A stretch of DNA of 64,000 nucleotides from Branchinecta lynchi. Taxonomy: Eukaryota > Arthropoda > Branchiopoda > Anostraca > Branchinectidae. The DNA is taken from assembly GCA_023053575.1 (NCBI GenBank), contig JAKZAP010000001.1, positions 7,394,849 to 7,458,848 on the forward strand, given 5' to 3'. The position numbers and the translations under genes are program-made. Below the pieces are notes generated by a model. That model did no database searches and was not told where the DNA came from. It worked only from the letters and a program-made list of their open reading frames with translations. Positions 47,101 through 62,100 of the stretch are shown in pieces; the stretch's first letter is position 1; every line of letters begins with the position of its first letter.

Positions 47101-50100
47101 AAACAAAAAAAAAAGTCGGTCAGTAAAAATACCTTGCCCATTGAGATGGCAATGACACATAAGTGAGGCCAGATCTTGGTTCCTTCGCCTACCCCTTGCA
47201 AGGGCCTCACGTACCCCTTGGGGTACGCGTACTCCCGTTGGGAACCACTGCCCTAGACGACACCACGTTCCTACAATTGAGTCTTTCTTTTCAGAAGACT
47301 CAAAAGATTGCCGACGAACAGCTGATTTACGGTTAGAAGACACAGATGACTCTTAGGGGCTACGATGAATGACTTCAAAGGCATGGTGACACCAATTTTG
47401 GTCTTTTGCTAATAGCAACGAACACAATACACGCGGCACAATGTAAAAAAAAATCTGGATCTACGTTGAATGGTTTACATATTGGATAAATAAATATTGC
47501 TTCAAGATTTCTATTTAAACATATTTTTCTTTTCAAACAAGATCACCTCATTATAACCTTACCTAAAATCCCTCACTGTGACTTACAAAATGATAAGAAA
47601 GGTAGAGTTAACAAAGTCAATAGCCATAAAATCCCTTTAAAAAAAAAAAGGAAATGCACAGAATACGAATATTTTTGGACAAATGGCTGTTGAAACAAGA
47701 GCTACGAGCTCATATGGCACTTGTACGAGTAGGCTGTACAAGAAAGTAGATGAGAACGTCACAAAATACACCCGCCATCCAAAAATGCGGTTCGGAAATA
47801 GAAATAGGATATTTAGTTTCACTCGTTTCTGAGCAGTTTCGGCATCGTCGATTGTTTGTAGCAAATGCACATGACTGTTCAAACTTTCATCCCAATAAAT
47901 CCATTTGTTTGATCCCTAGACGTGCTACACGATTTCCGGTACTCACTCTATCTCCACCTACCGTGGCCGAATCTGGTTCGGAATAAAAAAAAATCGACCA
48001 CCTAAAGCATCTTCGTTTATACCATCATCGAGTTTCACTCGAATCTGAGCATTTTCGGAAAGTTCCGGTACCCCCCCCCCTCCCACCAACGTTGTCGGAG
48101 CCGGTTCGGGCCCAATCTCTTAATTCCGTGTTCCTGTCCATCAAGTTTGACTGAAATTGGAGCATAGCCTATCTGCAAGTTTCCAGTCCCCCCCCCCCCC
48201 CCCTACCTTGGCCGAATCCGGCCCGGACGCCAAATAACAAATCTAGGCCGCATAAACTCGAAACTGTCGAATTGCATCTCATTCGGTCCACCATTTGGTT
48301 TTTGTGCAAGTCAAAAGTCCTCCCCCCCCCCCCCAATTGCCCTAATCATGGTCGCGTATAGTTCGAACTCATGTTTTACATGTCGAGGTCATCGATCCGT
48401 ATCACCCATTAAGTTTCACTCGAATCAGACCACTCGTTCGCAATTTATAGAAGTCAATTTCCATATTTCTCTTCTCTTGCTCCCCAAAAAATGCTCGGAT
48501 CTAGGAACGGAAGTTTCCGGGGGTATGTTGTGTCAGGTTCTTAAGTCAAGATAATTCGGGTCGCTAATATGCCTGCAAAGTTTCGTTTTATATCTGGAAC
48601 TATTCTAACTCACGACTACCGGAATTCGAGGAAACCCCCTCCAACTCCCCCCACAGAGCCCCGAAACCATCTGGCTCCGTCAATTTCATCTAGGCCTAAT
48701 GCTTGTTCCATCCATTAAGTTTCGTCCCAATCCCTCTGCTTTTAGATTTTCCTGAGTTTTCCAACCCCCCCCCCCATCCCCACAAGTATCGGACCCGACC
48801 CGGACGTGACACTGAACGTCCGAGGCGATAGCTCACCAGACAAGTTTCATTCAAATCCGATCACCCGTTCAAAAGTTATGCACGCCACTAGATTCCGGAC
48901 TCCCCATCCGCCCACTCCCCCCACGATGGTCGGGTCGGGGAAACGGTTGTTCTCAAGTCAATCTGTTCGGACCCCTGACATACCTGCCAAGTTTCATCGC
49001 CCTAGGACATCAGGAAGTATGCCGAACTCGCGGGATCGCTAGAAATCCGGACCCCCACCCCAACTCCCCCACAGTGCCCTGATCCGGTCCGGTTATGTCA
49101 ATGACGTGTCTAGGACCTGTGCTTGTTTTTCCCACCAAGTTTCATCCCGATCCCTCCACTTTAAGCGTTTCTCAAAATTTCCGGTTCCCTCCTCCAACTC
49201 CCCCAGTGTCATCGGATCCTGCCCGGATTTAAAGTGAGATGTCTGAGACACGAGGTCATCCCAAATATCAATTTTCATCAAGATCTGATCACCCGTTCGC
49301 AAGCTAAACATACCTCAAATTTTGGCTTCACCCTCCCTCCACTCCCCCCCAGATGGTCGAATCGGGGAATTGACAATTTCCTATTTAATCTGGTCGGGTC
49401 CCAGACATCCCTGTCAATTTCCATCGTCTCAGCACATCAGGAAGCACAGAACTCGCGGGATCACTGCAAATTCGGACTTCTCCCCCCCCCCAACTCCCCC
49501 AAAATGAGCGGATCCGTTCCGGTTGTATCAGTTACGTATCTAGGACTTTTGCTTGTACTTCCCACCAAGTTTCATCCGGATCCCTCCACTCTAAGTGTTT
49601 TCCAAGATTTCCGGTTTCCCCCTCCAACTCCCCCCAGCGTCACCGGATCCGGTCTGGATTTAAAATGGAGGGTCTGAGACACGAAGTCCTTTCATATATC
49701 AAGTTTCATTAAGATCCGATCACCCGTTCGTAAGCTAAAAATATCTCATTTTTCCTATTTTTTCCGGATTCCCCCTCTCTCCACTCCCCTCCAGATGGTC
49801 GGATCGAGGAAGCGACAACTTCTAATTTAATCTGGTCCAGTTCCTGATATGCCTGCCAAGTTTCATCGTCCTAGCTTATCTGGAAGTGCCCGAACTAGCA
49901 AAACCGGGACCGACAGACCGACTGACGGACAGAAATTACAATCGCTATATGGCACTTGAGTAAGCTCAAGTGCCATAAAAAGTCATAAAAGTCAGGATAG
50001 CATATACGTTTCATTTTTAACGTTTTCGTGGCAACATTCGAGGTAGTGTACAAACAAGGTCAGGTAGCCCTCCACTATACAAAGGCGACAAGCTAAAAGC

Positions 50101-53100
50101 TTAGCGCTAAATGTAAAAATAAATAAATAAAAAAAGGAGAAAAGGAGTTTTCAAACAAAACAAGACCAAAGGTTTCGATGGGATCCCACAAATTTAATAT
50201 CTGATCTCGACAATTGTGTCTTGTAGAGACCCGGTCTTCGCCAGACTCCTTGAACACACTCTACCAATCAAATTTAGAAACAGATTAAGGCAAACGGTAA
50301 CGATCTGAGAAGACCAAGTTCAAATATGGATTCAGAATGTGTGCTCACCTCTATAGCCTGCGTCATATTTACTTATGACGAAAGTTCCTGCCTTAATTCT
50401 GCCAAATTTCCGGTTTCGGCCGGATTCCGGGCGAACTACTTGTCTTGCAAAATATCGAAGATCAAAAACGGATTCAGCGCATCTCCTTACCCTATGTCGA
50501 ACCTCTAATCAACTTCAGATAAAACTAAAACTTTTAACAAATTTTCCGATTTCAGCCGGATTCGTGGCGAACTATGTGTCCGGGTAGAAAATGATTGTCA
50601 TACACTAATTCAGCATGTCTTCTTACCCATAAATTGAACACCTAATCAAATTCATAGAAAACGTTTACTTTTAACAGTTTCTGGTTTTGGCCGGATTCCG
50701 GGCGATCTACTTGTCCGGCAAGAAAATAATTTTCATATCTAGATTCAGCACGTTTCTCTATACTTAAATCGAACTTCTAATCAACTACCTGTCCGGCGAG
50801 AAAATAATTTTCATATTCGGATTCAGCATAGAATAGAATAATAATTTAGTCACTCACACTTTCACGGTTACAAAACCAAAATTGGTGAGTACTGTCATAA
50901 CATAAACATTTAAAAGCACGTACAAATGGTCAAAGGCTATTTAAAATTTCAACTATCTTTGGTATAAAACATTTTGGTAACGGCTGTGTTTGGCCGCTAC
51001 TGGTTGGAATATTGGGACCTTCGTAGAGACTCCACGCTCTTGCCTTTCCCTTACATTGTTGTATGGGGGAGGGAGAAACTCATAGAGTAACCAGCGCTAG
51101 GCAAAGGCTATGCCAAATATTGTATACTGATTGTAGGCTATATACCCAGCATTTGGTCTAGACTAGAGTATCCAAAAATCTGTGTGTGGACTGACATGAC
51201 TGTCGTCTATCAGCCTACCAAGTAAACTAGAACCAGGCAATCTTGAAATTAGGGTTTAAATAAGAAGTAATAAGTACAAATAAACCAAGATGGTAGATGG
51301 GGTGCGAAATAATTTTTGTTTACCGATCTCAAGGCATAGGTTCAGTCTCCGTTTCTCCAATGGATCAATTGTGTATGTGCTTTAGAAGAAGGGAGTATGG
51401 TACTTTTGGGCCTTTATGGATAATATGGAGAGCGCGTTTTTGGATTCTTTCAATACGTGAGTTTTGATCTGCAGTTAGTTTGCATGCGTACTCCATTAAT
51501 GGTCTTTTGAAAGAGGTATAAATCCTGAGGATGTGAAGACTTGGGACATTATGCTTTGATAAAAGCTTTAACATGTGCAGGCTTGAGTTTGCCTTACGGA
51601 GTATTCCTTCTGTATTATCTTCCCCATCTAAAGTTTCGGTAATAACTACTCCAAGTAGTTTTAGTTTTTTTACAGCCAAATTTTCAATGAGCTTTGGTTC
51701 AAATTGCGGGGGTGATTTTAAAAATGAAATAGTTAAAACAGCGCTTTTTTCTTGGTTAACTTGCATATCGGACAAAGACGCTTCATTTTGTATATCTTCG
51801 ATGACTGCTGCTGCTGAACTTTTAATATGACGGTAGCATACTTCAGTAGTCCTCAAATCGTCAACATACGATCACTGATCCGGCAGATCCTGTGCAATTT
51901 CATTAATCATAACCAAAAAAAGCAAAGGTCCTAAAAGAGTACCTTGAGGTACACCACAAAAATGGGAACCGGGTCAGAAAAAACACTTACGTTGAATTGA
52001 CTAGAAAGTTTACCAGTTAAAATCTTATGGTTAATGAGATCGAAACCTTTACGAAAATCAATTGCTATCAAATTTATCCATTTTCCTGGTTCTTCAAGAT
52101 TTGACAAGATCTCGTTTTTAAGCCACGTTGCAACGAAACTTTCATAGATTTTGCTAAAAACAGGTGTTAAAGTGATTGGTCAAACCCCAGTGAAATCGTT
52201 TTTGCAATCTTTTTTAGGGATTGGCGTAATATACCCAACTTTCCAAATTTTTGGATACGAACCAGATTTAGTAATAAGGTTGAGAACCTCTGTTAGCAGC
52301 GCGGTGAGTTTAGGAAAAGCTCTTATCAAATCAACTGGAATGTCTATTGGGGTTATACTAGTATTTTTCAAGTGTTTAAGTTTAAGAAATACATCCCTCT
52401 TTGAGATGAGAGGAATTTGGTTTTCAGGGGTTTCTATGACCACTAAATTCTCTTTTTTAGGGGGGGGGGGGGGGGGGGGAAGGACTGAGTTATTTTTGCA
52501 AAATGGTTATTTAAATCATTCGCTGTTACTGACTCGTTTTCATCCGGCCCAAAATCCACTGTCGCGCACTTTTTCCCACATAGTTTCTTAATACTGTTAT
52601 ACCACTGTTTGGGCTTAGTTACGAATAACTGTGTCACCTTTTCAGTCTCCTTAAATTTTCATGTTTCCTTAACCCTAAATCGACTATCTCATTAACTTTT
52701 AGAAAATATTTTGTTTCGCCCCTTAATTTGAAACCGCTTCCTTCCTTAAATATGCAGCTATGAGGCCATCTACGAACACGACCTTTCCCTTGACCCAAAG
52801 AATCCTCACACCAAGTTCCATCAAAATATCTCATTCCCTTCGAGAGTTCTCGTGCTGACAGACGGACAACTTTTGCTACGTCACAGGTGTCCCTCCACTT
52901 ACGTTTTGGGATCCCCCCCAAAAAAAGGATGATGTATACTTTGATCAGCTCATGAAGGGCTATCGATCACCGTCGAAAAAAAAAATCTATCTATATTAGT
53001 TCAAAAAGTTTCTAACATCCCCACTTAGAAATGAGCAAAGGGGAAATATTTCTTTAGCGGTCGATAACTTTTTCTGCCTCAATCCTAAGTGCAGTCAATG

Positions 53101-56100
53101 GAAGGATAAACTCAAGAGAAATCACGAACAGAAATGGCTGGTAACAATAGACGGCAGCACTTTCGGACCCGCGGGAAAATGGCCCTTTTTTGCTCCTGCA
53201 AACTTTTCTATTTGTCCCTCTAAGATGATATATTGACTGTGGGACCAGGAAACTACCGTACATATTTAGCAATTCGTTCAATACTAATGGTGTTACCGAT
53301 AAAGTTCATGTATTGAAATCATTACTTCTTGATGTAGATATTCTGTGCTTACAAGAGCATCATTTACTGGAACATTCTGTCGGATCGCTTTCAAATTTTC
53401 GCCCACGTTTTAGTTGTTTTTCGGTACCGGCTGCCGGCATCTATCTTTGCGAAGAGTCAGTATTTTATAGCGATAAAAATATCAAGTCTTATACTTTCTA
53501 GGTGTTACTTGCCGACAAATTATACCAACACAGATTCTGATTTTGATTTTGCGTGTTCACTTCTATCTCGAGCTATTATTTGAATTCCGAGAGATCTTCA
53601 ATGGCTAATTTGGGGCGATTTTTAACTGCGATGTGATTGTTTCTGATATTCGGGCGTCAGCATTACTTTCTTTACTCCCGGCATACCATCTTGTAGAGAA
53701 ATCTTCATCTGGAACACATGTGCATAACTCAGGTTCGGTATTGAATCTGGGCCACGTTGTAGCTTCAGATTCAACAATTGTTTCATCCCAGGTGCATGAT
53801 AAGTGACCATCATTATCTTTCTTTTAGTATTGTTATTCAAGATTTACCTATTTTAATTACTTACCATTCTAGTCAAATTGTACGAAGTCTTAAATGGGAC
53901 AAAGAAAATATACCCAAGTACCATGATGAATTTCATAAGCTTTTATCTCAAATAATTGTGAATCGTCATTAGAATTTTTATCAGATTGCTATGGATATTT
54001 TTATCAAGATATTGTACATAGTTTAAAAACAGGGGCTAAAAAAGCTTTTGAAACTATTGTTTTCCGCCTCGGTTCTCGTATTTTTGTATGGACTCTGAAT
54101 AATGTTTTAGTACAAAGCCAAAAGAATGCGACTATTGCCTTTCAGCAGAGGAGATCTGCAGGAAGCCACCCCTCCCTTTGGACCTTTTTTCATTAATATG
54201 AAGTCAACCAAGTCACTTTTCAGGTCCGAATTAAGATTTCACAACGAAGTTATTCGAGATGAGACAGGAGCTAAAATTGCGGGAGACCCGAATGAGTTGT
54301 GGAAGTTTGTTAAAAGTACAAAAACTAATTCAGAAATTAAAAGTTCTTTAAAAATTGAAGATTGGGTTTCTTGTTTTAACAGTAGTTTTTCGGTGCAACA
54401 GAACCAGGTATGACGGACTTGATCGAAAGTTGGATGAACAGCTGTCGAAGCCAAGGCTAGTTTGTAAATTGAAATTACTGAAGAAGACGTAAAAAACGGG
54501 ATAAAACTAGTTAAAAGTAAGCATTCATGTGACCATGACTGACTCCACTCAAACCACATCAAATGGGCCTCTCCAAATGCTATCCTTCTACTGACTACGC
54601 TTTTTTATACTATTCTCTCTTCTGGACTGCTTCCTACTAGTTTTTCCAGAGCTACAACCTCGCCAATCCCAAAGAAAGGAGGTAATCTTGAACAGTGTGG
54701 TGGTTTTCGGCCAATTATGGTTTCTTGTCAAATAAGTAAACTTTTTGAGATCTTTCTCCTAAAATATTTTGATTCTTGTAATCAAGGGCTAACTCAAATT
54801 GGATTTCGGAAGCATTTAAGTATGGATATCGCCCACACCCTCGTTGCTCGTATTGTTTCTTTCTGTAGTTCTAGGGAGAAGGTTTATGCTTTGGCATTAG
54901 ATTTTGCTGCTGCGTACGATGCTGTTATTCATTCGTGCGCTATTGCTGCACTACTTAAAAATAACATCCCTCTCCCTATGGTATTAATCCTAAGAAAATG
55001 GTATAGTTCTTCTCGTCTGAGAATAAAGTGGAAAAATAGTTACAGTGGATTTAATTTCTAAAAAGGGGTTTAAGGCAAGCTAGCATTCTCTCGCCTATCA
55101 TTTTCAATATTACTGTCTCAGCTTTGCTTGATCAAATTAGAACAACATTTGTTTATGGTAAAGGATACCTTTTTATCTTGGATAGCATATGCAGATGAAT
55201 TACTCCTTCTGAGTAGATCGGTAAAATCCCTCCAAGCTAACGTAAATTTTCTTGGTAAAGTTTTTTCTGACCACGGCCTTCTTTTTCGACCGGAAAAATG
55301 TCAGTTACTAGTTCTGGGCCCTAGGCTGAATGATATAATTAATAATTTAGTTTCAATTTCTATTAATAATTCAACTTTAAAACCGTTAGATTTTTTCACT
55401 TATCTTGGAGCGCCGTATGGCCCCACGCTTTCATTCTGCCGTGCTTCAGTTTCAAAATCATTTAAGTGTAGGATTGCAGCAAGCTTCCGGGCAGTAATAT
55501 CACTTCGCGAGTATCTGTCTCGCCGATCTCTGGCAAAAGTTTTAATGCTGTTGCTCTTCCTCAGGCCCTTCTTTTCTCTCCTTTACTTCCTTTTTCACAT
55601 CGAGTAACGTCTCTCACATCAAAACTACCTTCTTCAATTTTGCTAAATATCTTTATCGGATCTCAAAATTTGAGTCGACTTTTTTTTTATGATGGAGACT
55701 TATCGATTAAAAACCCAATAGATGTCATGCAAAAAAAAACATGCTAATTTTCTTTCTAAAATTCCTCGAATCCATCACAACCTCGCTGAGGCTGTACCTT
55801 ATACATACATTTTATTTTTAAATTTTTGTTTGATATTTGCCTGTTGATCTCCGATTTCTGGAGGAATTAAATGAACTGAATCGAACTGAATTACAGATTT
55901 TAGTCCACCTTTAATTTGAAACTGGTGCCTGCTTGCTTGCCTGCTGGAACGCAGCTTTCCACTCGAAAGCAGAAACATGGTTTGAAGAAACGAAAGCTTG
56001 ACTGCATGACTACAGATAGTCCTCTCTGACATAGGCTATGCAACTCCACTTCATTTCCCACACAGTAGACTCTGGCTCGAGGACAAGCGAAAAGCATCCT

Positions 56101-59100
56101 TTTTGGCCGCAGGCAAGAGCTCTAGGAAGCTTTCCAAAGTGTAATCATCAATCCGGCCAGAGGTCGACACTTTCCGTAAAAACCGAAGGTTAGACCCTTA
56201 CGGTCTACTAGCAATAAGGTGAAATCGGAGGACTAGGAAAAACAAGACCAAAGGTTTCGATGGGATCCCAAAAATTTAACCCAGATAATCTGGTCTTATA
56301 GAGGTCTTCGCCAGACTCCTTGAGCACTTTACTAATAAAGTTTAGAAACAGATTAAGGCAAATGGTAATAATCTGAGAAGACCAAGTTCAAATATTGATT
56401 CACCATGTGCGTTTACCGATATTGGAACACTCCCCCTATATCTACTTTGACGAAAGTTCCTGCCTTACTTCTGCCAAAGTTCCGGTTCAGCTGGATTTCA
56501 GGCGAACTACTTGTCTTGCAAAAAACTGAAGTTCAAAAATGGATTCAGCGTATCTCCTTACCCCTAGCTTGAACCTCTAATCAACTTCAGATACTTTTAA
56601 ATTTTGTTCCGATTTCCGCCGGATTCCTGGCGAACCATGTGTTCAGGTAGGAAACGATTGTCATACACAAATTCAGCATGTTTTCTTACCCGTAAATCGA
56701 ACACCTAATGGAATTCTTGTCCGACGAGAAAATAATTTTCATATTCGGATTCAGCATGTCTTCTTACCCCAAACATCTAATCAACTTCAGATAAAACTTT
56801 GACTTTTAGGAAACTTTCCGGTTTGGGCCGGATTCCGGGTGAACTGCTTGTCCGGCGAGATAATGGTTTTCATATTCGTGTTCAGCATGTCGTCTTACCC
56901 TATAATCGACTATCTCATTAGCTTTTAAATGCATTTTTTTTGTCGCCCCTTAATTTGAAACCCCTCCCCCTCCCCTAAATATGCAGCTACCGGGCCCAAC
57001 TACGAACTTGACCTTTCCCTTGACTTGAATAATCCTCACACCAAATTTCATCAAAACCAAACTGTTGCTCCCGCAATACAATCATACAGTTGTTTTTGCC
57101 TTTTCGCATAACAAAGCAATTTAGAAGAGATAAGACCCATAAACAATCGGATTGTCCAAATAAAAATCTGGTAGTTTAGTTTGGAACACTAAGGTCACCC
57201 AAGAGATTTCATAAACTTCAGGCGTTCACGAGCTCAACCTTAGCTTCCCTTCTGCCTTGCTTTCTCTTCACCACAACAGCATGGCAGCCACATACTGCAA
57301 TTTAAGCTGCACAAATTAAAGCATATTCTTTGACAATAAACGGAGTGACTAAAAGAAATTGATAAGCCTTCTTGCTAGCATAAATGGTTCTAGTAAGGAG
57401 GGTTTTAAAGAGCTGTAAAGTAAACTCAGAAGCGAGAAAAAAAAAAGATTCGTTAAGGAACATATCAGGCCGACATGCACTATAGACGGGATATCTACCT
57501 GCTCATGTTGCCCTGTGTAATAGGGGGGTGGTAGGCCGACACTCGGAGGAATAGGCTTCTGGTACTGCATGTATGATGTCTGCATGTCTGACTCTCTCAT
57601 GAGACCGTGGTACATATTCATGGCTTCAACGAGTTCACTGTTCAGTTTTGTTAGAGCGAAGTGTTTTCGATCGATACGATCCAACTCTGCGTCGATGAGG
57701 GGCGCCATTCTACTGACGTGAACTGTAACAAAAAAAAATATGAGCACACCTCTTCGTCAAGGTCCAGATTTCCATTCACATCCAAATCTCCCTGGAGTTG
57801 TCCTTCAAACATTCTTCCAGTTGAAATAGCGCGATCCACACGAAGGTAGCCTCCGACTCTCCACCACTCCTGCCAGTCGGATCTTGATAAATTCGGCAGG
57901 TCCATTTAGCCCGAAAAATGTCTGGGGTAGCGGCCACCTGGGCAGGGCTCCCTCATACGATAACGACCCTGCCCGCGACCGTGTATTCACTTATGGAGTA
58001 GTTTTGTTTCTCACTTCCCTCCTCGACAAAATCATCCATCCTTTTGAAAGAAATGAAAATCTCCTGACTTTTCTTTAAGGAAACGCAGCACTATCTACAA
58101 TCAATCAATCAATCAAATTTATTTCCAAATAGCTTAAAACACAAGTCTTACTAGAAATGATCTTTTAACTACGAAAGGGATCAGAAAAAAAGTATTACAA
58201 AAATACCATTACTTTCCACCTGAAATTAGCGACTTTCTTGTTAATGCTTGTCAGCACTATCCAGCCTTCCTGCTCTCCGACGCGGCGAGCGGGAGCGAAA
58301 CTTCGAAAACTGGACGCACCGTGGTTACAAAGTTAGAAAACTAAGCAAATAATAGAAGTTAAAAAAAAAGAAGAAGATTCTCATATCGTTATGTTTGAAA
58401 GAGTGTCAGCAGACACTACAGACTCCGACAAACTTTGCTTTGTCTGACGTGCAAAACGCGGCATAGCCGAAAAAGCGCTAAAATTCGTCAACACAAAACG
58501 AAACAATGGAAAAAGGTGGAGATTTAAGAAGCTTTCTTATCTATTAGAAGCAAGAGGGATCCTTTAAAGCTAGAAAAGCAATCAAATATTTATGAAATAC
58601 ACACATATGACAATAAATTAACTAATAAACTTAAAAGAGGCATGAAACTGTGTAAAAATTGGGCTGAAGAATTAGCAGGACACGGAAAGAACTGATTGCC
58701 AGTGTTCCTCTCGGCCCGACGGGAGGATGGGAGGCGGAATAGATGGCTGATCTATGAACAACACACCGAGCGTGTTCCATCATACTTACCGTAGTTACTA
58801 CACATGACGTCACGAATTCTGGCTTTTTGCCGTCAAGGCTGGAACGATTTTTCTATTTTTCCGCAGGATATCATGCCACGGGCGAATCCGACCAATCACG
58901 TTACAGAGATCCGTAGTAACTACGCTCCCGAGCGTGGTAAGCAAATAGTTACTATTTCGAGAAGAATGGAACGGTCAGCGTAGTAACTTTTGGTGAGGTT
59001 GGAACGGAAATAGTAACTAATAGTTACTATATGTAGAAAGGTGGAACACGCTCACAATCTTTGCTCCAAAAGTTTTTGAAAGAATATTTCTGCTGTCAGT

Positions 59101-62100
59101 TGATATCCAGTTTAATGAGAGCCTCTTCATATGAAATGTCATTTTTTGTACTACTTTTGAAATGTCTTGAATGTCTTTCTCACCGAATTCTAAGCTGGTT
59201 TCTCGTTGGTCTAATTGTTACCTATGTCAAACAAGATCGATGCGATTCGAAAGGGGAATATATATTAGACCCCTTCATCCGGACAACAGGGCCTCGTAGA
59301 TTTGTTGCTTTCGCCAGACAAAGCGCATCTTGTCTGTCCTGGCTTCTCATTGGTCTAATTGGTGGTACCTACGTCAAACAAGACCAAAGGTGACGATGCG
59401 ATCCGAAAGGGGAATCTATATTATACCTCTTCATCCGGATAACAGGGCCTCGTAGATTTCTAGCCTGCGCCAGACCAAGAAGGCATATTGTCTGTCCTAA
59501 ATCCACCACTACAAACTGTGCAAAATATCTTGGCGGATTACCGTCAAACGACTAATCCGCTGACAAAACCAAGGCAGATATTCAGCATTAATCTCTAGCC
59601 CCATTTCAAGCCTCTAATCGACTTCAGATTCATTAACGAGGTTTCCGTCTTTTTGCTGCATCCGGCACAACTGCTTGTCCAAATGAGAAAATTTATTATA
59701 TTGTACGAAATTAGTTTCGGGATACCAGAATGGGTAGAGACTCTAGGGAGCAAGTGGGTCCCAGATTTTTTTTTTCGTACTGTTGAAAATAATTATCAAA
59801 TACATTAAAGACTTTCTCCCCTTTCTTTGGCTTGGCAGTCAAGTTTGGGCAAATTTATTCAAACAACGGTATTTGAAGATAATTTATTTTAATAAGATAT
59901 TTATAGTCGGTAGAAGCTTCAGTTATTTATTACAGGTTTGTTCCCTTCCCGAAGTTGAACCAGAGGATTGACATCCTGACGAGGACCCTTGCCAAGAAGG
60001 GCCGAAATATCGCTGACGAAGAATCGTAGCTGACGTATCCGTTGTAAACATTGTTTGAATAAATGTTTCAAAGTCAGCTTGGGCTCAAAGAATGTTTATT
60101 TGAGCAAATTTGGGCAACGACTAATCAGGGGGCTACTGCCATTCTTTTTACGATTCTGGTACGACAATTCCAGTACTCCAAGACACTCTGAGCGGGTTTC
60201 ATCCTACTTACTGTAGTTACTACGCATGACGTCACGGATTTTGGCTTCTTGGCGTCAAGGCTGGAACACATTTTTCATTTTCCCGCACAAATATCACTCA
60301 ACGAGGTAATCCGGCCAATCACGTTACAGAGATCCGTAGTTACCACGCTTACTACGCTCCCAAGCATGGTAAGCAAAAAGTTACTATTAGTTATTATTTC
60401 GAGAAGGTTGGAACGGTCAGCGTAGTAACTTTCGGTGAGGTTGGAACGGAAATAGTAACTATTGTTAGAAGGGTGGAACACGCTCTCTGATTTGAGAAAT
60501 CGGTCCGTTTTGTATCTAAATAAGACCGTATTGCTAGAAATCTTTTCAAGTGAAAACATGCGTAAAATACGCTCGGATTTCAAAATACGCTCGGATTTTA
60601 CGCAGTGTGTAAATGGACCATAAGGCATCACCTTCGAGATTCGCCATTTCTGGTGGATCCTCCCTCTCTCCTTCCGGGTCAGCATCATGCAGCACTCTCA
60701 GTAAGCGATCAATCTTCTCTTCGTCGATTTCGACAGCTACATTCTGTGGGTCTTCCGGTTCTGAAACTCTCGACGTATCCAGCTTTTCTGCCCCTGCGGA
60801 AGACGGGACTGCTTCTTCTACTTCTTCAGTCAGATCGTTTGTAACAAAGTTCGCGGGGAAAAGTCCTTCTCCCCGCTGGTTGAAGCCCTTCCACCAATTT
60901 GGATCACTGTCATCGATTACGTTCACTGAAAAAGCAGGAATATAAATATTTTCTGAAAGAAACATTCAAGATCTGCCCCGTCTTCTAGCACAGTGGTTCC
61001 CAACCTTTTCCGTACCCCCTTTTTCAGAACGGGAAAAAGGCGATAGTTATTATCATAAATGATAAGGCATACATGTGTAAAAATATATACAAAATCAACG
61101 AGGCAATCACTATAGACGCTGCTTTGTAGCAAAAATGTTGTCCAATCTCGGCTCGACGTCATTAGCAGCATATTTTTCACAGTCAGCCTGTTTCTGTGTT
61201 TGGTTTTGATGTTCTCCGTGCTTTCATCAAGCTGCATCGCAAACTTTTTCGTTAGCTTAATTCGCAACCTGAATGACAATATACTTGCTATGTCTTCGAT
61301 TCGTCTTGAAACAATATTGTTTGACACAGGAACATATTTTACGGCAGTAGGCTAGCTGTTTTTAAATCAACATTATTTCACTGACTTTCACTAGGACTTG
61401 TAATCAGAGGCGTCACGCACGGGTTGACAACAGCAAAAAGGTCTGCCAGACGATTAAAAAGAAAAGAGTCGGCGCGAAGCGCCGTGATTTTTCGTAAAAG
61501 CAGTTACTTAAAAAAAAAAACAGTCGGTAAAATTGCCCTTTCGGCCAATAAAAACAACTTGCCCCTTAAGATACATTTTGGCTGGTGATGCATCGGCTGG
61601 TAATATGCATTCGGCAACCAAAAATGAGTGAGGCGAGATTTTCAAGCTACAGACTAAATTTTGGTTCCTTCGCGTACCCCTTGCAAGTGACTCGCGTACC
61701 CATCGGGGTACGCATACCACCGGTTGGGAACTACTGTTCTAGCATAACTCACGCCTTCTAGTCCCTGTACCAGAAATTGCTCTTGTCCTATTTCGACTCA
61801 CATCGCTACCAGATCGTGGTACAATAAACGGCTACGGCGACTACGCTCTATTGACCGAGTTAAATGGGAAGCACTCGAGCATTTGCAATGTCTAGGTCAC
61901 GATAGTTCAAACCAGGACGGTATGACCGTGGGACCATCTAGTGACGCGAGTCAGAAGCACCCTATGAGTCAATTTCGAAATAGATCTCGATAAGAAAATC
62001 AGACAGAAACAAAAATATTTAGCAAACAAAAATGTAGCTAAATATTTGGCATTAGGCTATACCCTTTTCTTTTAATTTTTTTCTAGCTTTTATGTGATTT

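Noticed and set aside
49234..49677. 147-codon Pro/Ser-rich frame
   Set aside because: It reads through family B tandem units; similar short frames appear in every family B copy.
54126..55607. Separate host genes suggested by frames of 95-159 codons
   Set aside because: In order they give LINE endonuclease and reverse transcriptase motifs broken by frameshifts, so they are one dead retrotransposon.
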